DNA from: Scilla litardierei
Taxonomy: Eukaryota; Streptophyta; Magnoliopsida; Asparagales; Asparagaceae
Length of the DNA: 64,000 nucleotides
Assembly (NCBI GenBank): GCA_030789695.1
Contig: CM061136.1
Location: 130,486,648-130,550,647 of the forward strand
Reading direction: 5' to 3'
Shown here: in pieces, positions 56,957-64,000 of the stretch
How positions within the stretch are numbered: position 1 is the first letter of the stretch
Layout: every line of letters starts with the position of its first letter
Translations under genes and position numbers: made by a program
Notes under the pieces: model-generated
Seen by the model: only the letters and a program-made list of their open reading frames with translations
Databases searched by the model: none
What the model was told of the DNA's origin: nothing

Positions 56957-57545
56957 CATGACAATTAATTAGGACAATTAGAAAAAGATAAGTGATAAAC
57001 CCAAAATAATATCATAGAAACAAAAGAAATGATGGACCCGAACAATTGACTTGATCTCTTTTATAGTGGCCCAAGCAAAAACCAGTGCACAAAAATGCAC
57101 GGGCACCCCCCAAAAAAACCTCCCAAATAGAGTGCAGGACCCACGCCAATGTGCAAAGGAGAGAGAAGAGCGGGCGAGTGTAGACTTTTCTCGAAGTCTA
57201 ATCTTCAATCGTTTGTGACCATTTTTTAATTCAAGTTATGTCCTTAATATTCTTGACTACAACATTTTTTTGACAAAATTTGCATGACAATTAACTCAGG
57301 TAATTCAAGAAAAAGAAAAATGATAAACCCAATAATATCTTAGAAACAAAAGAAACGATGTACTCTAACAATTGACTGGATCTCTTTAATGGTGGCACAA
57401 GCAAAAACAGTGTACAAAAATGCGCGCGCGCGCGCGCGCACACCTTAAAAAAACTCCCAAACAGAGTGCGGGACCCACGCCAATGTGCAAAGGAGAGACT
57501 AGAGAGGAGTGTGTGAGAGTGTATTGTGTTGGAGTAACAGTGAGA
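56957..57545. repeat. 326-bp tandem repeat, right half
   Basis: One full unit 56,957-57,282 and a partial unit from 57,283, again with 326-bp spacing of GCATGACAATTAA. In the last unit the ATGCACGGGCACC stretch is replaced by a (CG)n run at 57,422-57,440, a potential Z-DNA tract. Confidence 0.85.
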
Positions 57546-57549
57546 AAGT

Positions 57550-57550
<1 letters not shown>

Positions 57551-57598
<48 letters not shown>
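57551..57598 (+). repeat. Homopolymer of 48 G
   Basis: Uninterrupted G run. Either a real G-quadruplex-prone tract or an assembly/sequencing artefact; it makes poly-Gly ORFs that are not genes. Confidence 0.9.
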
Positions 57599-57599
<1 letters not shown>

Positions 57600-59157
57600 A
57601 CCTGGGTGTGTTTATGGGTGTGGGGTTTTACAACTTTAGAAACCCATTTTTTATTCTCACAGCCGGATCACCGGTGTCGTCGCCATCGGACTGCCATCGC
57701 CATCGCCAGAGTATTGTTATTGCTACCGCCGTCGTTAGATTACTGCTATCGCCGTTAATATTCCTATTAAGTTTAGAAGGCATTCATGTGACCGTCTGTC
57801 TAAGCATAGTTGACGTAATTTTATGTTGTGCAAGGTTCAAAACTGAAGTTTAATGAATTTTAAAAAAAAAAACCGAAAATGGCAATCGATGGGTGGCATC
57901 ATCGGAAAAAAAAAAGCCAATTTTTTTAGTTAAAGGATGCAGCAATGTGAAATAAAAAAAACCGATATTAAATTAAAGTAACCAAAAAGGATGAAGCAGT
58001 ATTAATTTTGAAAAAACCAAAAAAGATGGTGGGTTCGCTGGTACACTGGCTACTGGGGCCCATTGACGGGTGAGAGGCGCAGCAGCCCGTTGTCCTTCCA
58101 CCGTCGAGAGCGGGAGGTGGTCGTTGCTCTGTGAAACCAGCCTAACGCGTTGCCCTCCGCTGCAAGAAACACGTGGTCCAGGGCCTTCACCCAGCCACAT
58201 GGATCACTGCCCAACTTGGAACGGGCGGGCCACCAAGCAGCGCTCAACTTCACCCAAGCCCAATAACAAGGCCCAGCATTCCTGATGCCCCGCTTGGTGA
58301 CAAGCTCGCGCGACCGAGCTCAGCGATGATACGGTCTATGGCACTCTAACTTCTAGTACCGTGCGCTCGTACTTTGCCCGGTATGGGACTAACGAAACCC
58401 CTCACATTCAAACTTTTCTTCTCCTCCCCAATTACAAACACTGCAATTCAATGAGAAAAAACTGTCAGGAGATCAAACCTCAAAATTTCCTTTAAGAAAG
58501 GAATGAAAATGAGATTAAAACAGAAGATCCCAAGTCCCAACAGCATGCCATTGGGTGAGTTAGGACCGATCATATCATCTCCCTGTTTCAGAGAAAAATC
58601 GGGTTACTCTCAATCTCATTGCTCCTTTGTAACTAAATAAAGGAAAATTAATGAAGCCATGCTAGTTGAACTACTAACCTGACCGTCTCCGAGCCTGTAT
58701 ATGCAGGAAAAGACACACATACGAGCGTTCTACACACATGTGATGTCCGTATAGTAAAATCAATAATTAGCTAGAAATTAAGACAGCTCACTAGAATAAA
58801 ATAAAAAGATCGATGTTACTTCAATGATTTATTAGTATATCATTAATTCAGTATGTATTCAACCTAAACTAACCAATAGTATCGAAACCGACTAATTTAC
58901 AGACATATTATGATCATGTTGCAACTTAAGAAACTTGATCGTAATTAAAGCTTTAAACACTTTCTTATGCCACATGTCCAACAGATTGAATCGTACTGTA
59001 TCATTCTTTCAAGCCAGTTGAAATTTTCATGAAGAAGGAATACATGATAATGTGATCATCTTAATGGTTATGTAGGAATATGCATAGAGGCTTTGGTAAT
59101 TTTATGGATAGAAATACAGTTGCAGAATCTACTTTGAACTTTTCCCGTGCCTGTGCC
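57599..59157. other. No recognised gene
   Basis: 57,650-57,730 has CATCGCCATCGC-type codon-like repeats. 58,030-58,300 is GC-rich with overlapping ORFs on both strands but no family motif. The rest is AT-rich. Confidence 0.4.
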
Positions 59158-60095
59158 TGATACGGCTATTATGGTTGAAGTCCCAAAGGCTAGAGACCCA
59201 AAGTCAAGCTGCGGACGAGAAGCCTGCCAACAAGGTTGGGCCCCGCCAGACGAGGCCCACAAAGAAAACGCGACCCGATCGATGAGGCCCCCGAGAAATC
59301 TCAAAACCGGCCCACGATCCACTGGAGAAACCACTCCCGAGGAGTATAAGGCTTTAACGTCAATCAAGAGGCCCAGGAGAGGGGCACCCCCCATGACGCT
59401 GGCAGGCGCCATCGTGGGGACGGATCTCGAGGGGACGTGTGGGGGCGAACGACGTGACGGCATGACTGGGGACAAACGGCTCCCCCATGACGCTGGCAGG
59501 CGCCATCGTGGGGAATGGCGTGGCGACGTGGACGCGGGGCAATCGCGACAGATCCACCTATAAAAGGACCAGAGGGACAACGGAGTAAGGGATCGAACCC
59601 CAGGGATTCTAATCTAAGGTATACCATCAACGACCTTGGTCTTCCGCCATTCCTTTTCCCTCCCCCTGCCCGCGCCGTGGGTCAGCGCATCGATCTTCCC
59701 TCGAGTCGTGCCTGCCCCTCCCCCCCCCCGAGCACCCTTCAGACCATGATCTGACTTAGGCATCGGAGGGGATATGGCCGGAACCAAGGTCCGGCCACCC
59801 TGACGAAGTTTCTCGTCTATTCAGGAAGAAGCTGACCGAGGCACCGAGGCTACCCCTCGACACTCGTCCGACCGAGGCCGAGCCTATCAAAACAGAGCCG
59901 AGGCTTCCCCTCCGCCCTGCTTTAACCAAGAACCGACGCTCCGCTCGGATCCGGTGCTCGACCCCGACTCCATTTCCGACCCGCGCTGAGTGCACGTGTG
60001 CTCGACGCATTCGAGTGATCACAACTGACCCCTTGACCACGTTGACCGCTCAATCCCTGGTCAACGATCCTGTGGTGAGAAAACACCCGTAAACA
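59158..60095 (+). repeat. Gypsy 5' LTR
   Basis: Starts TGATACGGCTATT, ends ACACCCGTAAACA directly before the PBS. TATA box CCTATAAAAGGACC at about 59,558. A 33-bp block (CCCCCATGACGCTGGCAGG..) is duplicated upstream of it at 59,388 and 59,481, as in promoter/enhancer duplications. The 3' copy is missing, so no target duplication can be tested. Confidence 0.85.
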
Positions 60096-60097
60096 TT

Positions 60098-60115
60098 TGG
60101 CGCCGTCTGTGGGAA
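60098..60115 (+). promoter_or_regulatory. Gypsy primer-binding site
   Basis: TGGCGCCGTCTGTGGGAA, a standard PBS wording of plant Ty3/gypsy elements, two bases after the LTR. Confidence 0.85.
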
Positions 60116-60150
60116 CCTGCTAACACCCACGTAAAACAACCACACCGACA

Positions 60151-60759
60151 ATGACACAGCTTCATCCTCCGAAGCGAAAGGGGGGCGCGACCCCGGCGTC
60201 GGACGTCGGTACCCGCCACCACCGGCGGGAGGGGATCGTCACTCCCCAGCGCCAGCAATCGGTCGGGGCGCAAGGGCAACCTCAGACCGACCACGAGGAG
60301 GGCCGCAATATGGAGTACAGGAGCCCACCGCCGCCCCTTCGGGTCGGCGGGGCGGGTGCGGCAAGGGAGCCGCCGCGGCCAGACGAAGCGCTGGTGGTGT
60401 CGGTAGTCATCGACACGTCCGTGGTCCGGCGACTGCTAGTCGATATCGGCAGCTCTTGCGACATCCTGTTTATGTCGACTTTAGAAAGAATGGGGCTACT
60501 GAACGAGGACCTGGAGCCATGCTCGGGGCCCGTGGTGGGCTTCACGGGTCACTCCACACCCATAGTTGGGGCGATCCACCTCCCGGTCACGCTCGACGGC
60601 CCATCTGACTCGGTGACCCTGACGGTGGAGTTTGTGGTGCTGAGGATCGGGTCGGCGTACAATGGGATCATCGGTCGCTTGCTCCTCAACGTTGTTGGAG
60701 CGGTGGTCTCGACTCTCCACCAAACAATCAAGTCTCGGACCCCAAGAGGGATCGGGTGA
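60151..60759 (+). pseudogene. Gypsy gag start fused to retropepsin-like protease
   Basis: ATG at 60,151 begins a Pro/Arg/Gly-rich start, but after about 80 residues the frame is already protease: VVIDTSVVRRLLVDIGSSCDILFMSTLERMGL, with DIGSS in place of the usual DGGSS/DTGSS, then GFTGHSTPIVGAI. Nearly the whole capsid region is deleted in frame. The element could not make particles alone. Confidence 0.75.
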
Positions 60760-60837
60760 GTTGACGGCGACGCGGGGAAACTAAAGATCTGCTACCAACT
60801 AGCAGACGAAAAGCCCACTGAGCAACCTGACAGCTCG

Positions 60838-62155
60838 ATGGCCACGCTTGACCTGAGGTACGGTCTGAGACTCGAATCCGCGGAAGAGCCGGAGCAGATC
60901 CCGGTCACGAGTGTCGAAGGAAGATTCGTCTCCATCGGATCGGGGCTGGGCTCGGACTTGAGAGGCCGGTTGATCGAATGCTTGGAGGTGAACCTTGACG
61001 TCTTCGCGTGGTCGCCCGATGACAATCCCGGTGTTGATCCACAGGTGATTGTACATAGGCTGAATGCCGACCCCAATTTCAAGCCAGTCAGACAGAAGAA
61101 GCAGAATCTGGGTGAAGAAAAGATGAAGGTTGCCTCCGAAGAGGTGGAGCGCCTCTGCGACGCCGTCTTTATCCGAGAAGTCTGGTACCTGGAGTGGCTG
61201 TCAAACGTCGTAATGGTCAAGAAGCCCAATGGGAAGTGGCGAATGTGTGTGGACTTCAGCGACCTCAACAAAGCATGCCCTAAAGACAGCTACCCTTTGC
61301 CTCGTATAGACCATCTCGTGGACAATGCCTCTGGGTATGAAATGCTCAGCTTTATGGACGCCTACTCCGGGTACAATCAAATCCAGATGGACCCCCCGGG
61401 ATGAAGAGATGACAGCCTTTACGACAGATAAAGGAACCTTCTGCTACAAGAAGATGCCTCTCGGTTTAAAGAACGCCGGGGCCACCTACCAGAGAATGGT
61501 CAACAAGGTGTTCGACTCCCAGATAGGAAGGAACCTGGAGGTCTACGTCGACGACATGTTGGTCAAGTCAAAGGACCCGAGAGATCACATCGCCGACCTC
61601 AGGGAAACCTTTGAGCAGTTGCGGAGACACAACATCCGGCTCAATCCCGCGAAGTGCACATTTAGTGTGAAAGTGGGCAAGTTTTTAGGGTTTATGATCA
61701 CCAATCGCGGCATCGAGGCTAACCCTGACAAGATCGAGGCACTGATCAACATGCGGGAGCCGACGACAATTAAGGAGCTGTAGAGGTTGAATGGACGCAT
61801 CGCCGCTCTAGGGCGATTTCTATCCAAATCGGCGAAAAAATCCCTTCCATTCTTCAGGACCCTGAGGAAAGCAATCGCGGAGCCGGCCGATAATAGGAAG
61901 ACGATACCATGGGACGAGGATTGCTCCCGAGCGTTCGCCGAACTCATGGAGTACCTCCGCAGTCCCCCGCTCCTATCCAAACCGCAGGAAGGAGAGTCGT
62001 CGAGCCTCTACCTAGCTTGCACGGGAGAAGCAGTGAGCTCGGTGCTAGTCAGGGAGGACGGCGGAGTGCAGAGGCCAGTGTATTATACCAGTCGGGTCCT
62101 GAAGGATGCGGAAGGGCAGTACACGCCCATGGAAAAGCTGGCATACACCCTTGTT
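60838..62155 (+). pseudogene. Gypsy reverse transcriptase and partial RNase H
   Basis: RT motifs SNVVMVKKPNGKWRMCVDFS, LNKACPKDSYPLP and FMDAYSGYNQI; a frameshift in the C-run at about 61,395-61,403; then FTTDKGTFCYKKMPLGLKNA and the active-site box YVDDMLVKS at 61,544-61,570. After TIKEL a TAG (61,781-61,783) stands where related elements read a Gln-like codon before RLNGRIAALGRF. RNase H/connection (SSLYLACTGEAVSSVLVRE..PVYYTSRVL, YTPMEKLAYTLV) is cut at about 62,155. Confidence 0.85.
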
Positions 62156-63769
62156 GCGGGGTGGAACTCGCGTACAATGAATTTGTATTTGGGGGAACCA
62201 AGGGCATGGTGGTTATATTGATAGGAGGATTTAGGTAGGCTTTTTGACAAGTGATTAGTGGGGTGATGAGGCTAAACTTGCCGCTGGAGCAGACAACTGA
62301 GTCGAATCCCGCCGGAGGCGGTAGAAGAAGATCGGATGGCGGGAGCCGAAGGCAAATCTCGGCCTAGTGGCGAGCTATCCTGCACAATGAACAACTCGTC
62401 AGAAAGGCCAGGTTGGGGTCCAACCCTTAGCCTCTCCGATGCCTAAGTCAGTAACTGGGCTTAAAGCGGTGGCTAGGCACGCAGGTCGGACTGTGGATGA
62501 GCCGACCGTACGTGACGAGCTATGTGTGGGAGAACAAAGATATGGACGACCTTTGTTCTCATGTGTGTGGATAATGGGATTGAGAGTGAATTTGCCAACC
62601 CCATCACCGTAAGAAGTGAGGTGGTATTTATACCTGGTGGGAGACGACCTGGCACGCTGACTCGACGCGCTGAGCTGGACCGGCTGTCAGCGGAAGCTTC
62701 GGACGAGGATGTCAGGAACAGGAGTATCAGCCTCGCTTTTGTCAGATGGCGCAACGGCCAAGGGCGCTTTTGACAGGGTGTCAGGGCCGAAAGCATTAAG
62801 TGTCAGGGGACGCAGCGGCCAGGGGGTGCTTTGTCAGATGGTCGGGCGGCGTTAGTGTCAGTCATGTCCTTATACTAGGTTGTTTGTCGTGAGTGATGAA
62901 TCAAGGGTCCGGTGGTGCTATTTCCCATAGCTGGGTTCGCATGGGGCCGCCGGGTCGACCTGTTCGTGGGTTGTTTGGCCTGGCCCCGCACCTTTTTGGG
63001 TGCGGATCACGGACCGCTGGAAGGGAGGGGTATGGATGTGCCTCTGTCGGCATCCAAGGCTGCGCTGTCTGGGTATATCCCTGGCGCACTCCCCCTGGCG
63101 GGCCGAGCGAGAGCGGTTATACGCCTTTGTCGGGAAAGGGGCGCTGCGAGGTGCGTCCATTCCCATGTAGCCTCGGACCTCCGGGCCGGCAGTCTGTTCA
63201 CAAAGGGGCGAGTCAGTGAGGTATATTAGTGGTTCTGGGCGGAAGCCGGACTCCCACGATCTTTAGGTCGTAACAATTGCCCCCGGCCTTCAAGCCCGAG
63301 GCGGGAGCCCGGCTCGGCTCGGAGGGCGAACCATTTCCGATGTTTTGAGCCGTCGGTACGGATACCGGTCCGCGCTCGGGGGTGGCGGCGCAAGCTTCGG
63401 AACTCCCGCCCTATTGGTCATTATTACGATTCGAAAGGGCGGTAGAAAAACGAAGCGTCTCCACGATAGGGTCCGCGACGTGTGGATGAGGTGACCCTCA
63501 CGCCAGTCGAGGCATTAGGGACATCTCGATGGGCATCGCGTGGCGGCGCATCGACGGTCGTGATGACCCGGTGGCCTATTTTATAAACAAAAAGAGGTTG
63601 GAAGGCGGTCTGCGGGAGTTTTCTTCTGTCTTCGATTCTTCTCCGGTGTCTATTACTTTCGTCTATCGCTTGCTGGCGTGGTTGCGACTTTCGTCGCTGG
63701 TGATCTTCTTCTGAACGTCTTCCCGATCTGACGGATCAGCTAGGTAATCCTTTTTTTACTTTCCGACCG
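62156..63769. other. GC-rich leader or LTR-like sequence of another element
   Basis: No supported gene. TTTATAAAC at about 63,578 could be a TATA-type site before the ORF at 63,770. GTCGTAACAATTGCCCCCGG at about 63,267 looks like an LTR or PPT border but no matching partner lies in the window. Many overlapping ORFs on both strands are composition effects. Confidence 0.4.
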
Positions 63770-64000
63770 ATGGCTTCTCGTTTCGAGTTCGGAGGCGGTA
63801 GCAGGATGGGGGAGGAGGAGCTTATGGAAGAGGGGGCATTGCCGCGGGGGGTGCGGTGGTCTAGGGAAAGGGGGTCGTGGCGCACCGTTGTTCCGAGGGT
63901 GATTGGGTCTCTCAAATGTAGGTCGGACAGGATTAACATCAAGGAGATTCGCGTGCGGTTCGTGCGACTGCCCTATGAGGTACGGGTCCTCAGGTCGGAG
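63770..64000 (+). CDS. 5' end of a gag-like or unknown protein gene, runs off the window
   Basis: ATG at 63,770 (CCGATGGCTTCTCG) opens 77 codons with no stop to the window end: MASRFEFGGGSRMGEEELM.., then SLKCRSDRINIKEIRVRF. The acidic, Gly-rich start followed by a conserved-looking segment resembles the N-termini of gag-like genes in non-autonomous plant LTR elements, whose coiled-coil 3' ends look like the gene at 1-610. No motif fixes the function. Confidence 0.45.
   Translation, partial: MASRFEFGGGSRMGEEELMEEGALPRGVRWSRERGSWRTVVPRVIGSLKCRSDRINIKEIRVRFVRLPYEVRVLRSE

Larger units (their letters stand above)
59158..62155 (+). mobile_element. Ty3/gypsy element, 3'-truncated and internally deleted
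   Basis: 5' LTR, PBS, shortened gag-protease, RT, part of RNase H. Similarity stops at about 62,155 in the middle of RNase H; integrase and 3' LTR are absent. The LTR family is the same as the solo LTR at 55,272. The GC-rich, CCGAGG-rich LTR sets it apart from the AT-rich surroundings. Confidence 0.88.

Noticed and set aside
57420..57853. Poly-Gly ORFs
   Set aside because: Translation of the 48-G run.
58050..58285. GC-rich ORFs on both strands near 58.1 kb
   Set aside because: No recognisable motif in any frame and overlapping ORFs on both strands; composition is enough to explain them.

Overview
The window is nuclear DNA from a flowering plant. It holds Ty1/copia and Ty3/gypsy LTR retrotransposons, a plant-type LINE, Mutator-like (MULE/FAR1) transposase genes, an F-box/FBD gene remnant, GT-AG introns and a long satellite array. 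No species can be named from sequence alone. No convincing single-copy housekeeping gene is visible; nearly everything is mobile, mobile-derived or repetitive.

Layout. 1-610: 3' end of a coiled-coil, gag-like gene. 1.6-10.5 kb: three related genes. One (minus strand) joins a FAR1-type zinc finger, a MULE transposase domain and a C-terminal OTU cysteine-protease domain. The other two (plus strand) keep the zinc finger and OTU domain but have an acidic linker where the transposase should be. 10.5-14.4 kb and 22.3-37.2 kb: a mosaic of duplicated modules, MITEs, captured gene fragments and inverted repeats, strewn with one short palindrome (core GCGCACAACGG / CCGTTGTGCGC next to GCTCA). 14,370-22,247: a complete but defective copia element with 605-bp LTRs and a perfect AAATG target duplication. 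36,650-37,100: an inverted repeat of the zinc-finger coding sequence with about 147 bp of perfect arm. 37.27-43.47 kb: a 6.2-kb satellite of about 75-bp monomers in higher-order repeats of about 300/607 bp, each monomer carrying the CpG form of the same palindrome (GCGCACGACGGG / CCCGTCGTGCGC). 43.9-44.5 kb: a 5'-truncated LINE in a TA microsatellite. 45.2-47.3 kb: a decayed copia copy with a solo LTR. 48,798-56,956: a second complete copia element (minus strand, 236-bp LTRs, CATGA duplication), inserted in a 326-bp tandem repeat and itself carrying a 964-bp gypsy solo LTR. 59,158-62,155: a 3'-truncated gypsy element of that same LTR family. 62.2-64 kb: a GC-rich leader ahead of the 5' end of another gag-like ORF.

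How the parts may fit. The palindrome occurs around the FAR1-OTU genes, throughout the mosaic and, in tandem form, as the satellite. I infer a MULE/foldback-type family that took up an OTU protease gene, much as Arabidopsis KAONASHI MULEs took up a ULP1-type protease, and whose ends seeded both the dispersed hairpins and the satellite. The near-perfect hairpin of its zinc-finger sequence could be a natural small-RNA source acting on the family, by analogy with maize Mu killer. That link is inference; the sequence relations are visible directly.

Limits: all identities were judged by eye, repeat boundaries are approximate (tens of bases) unless a target duplication is given, and no database search was possible.
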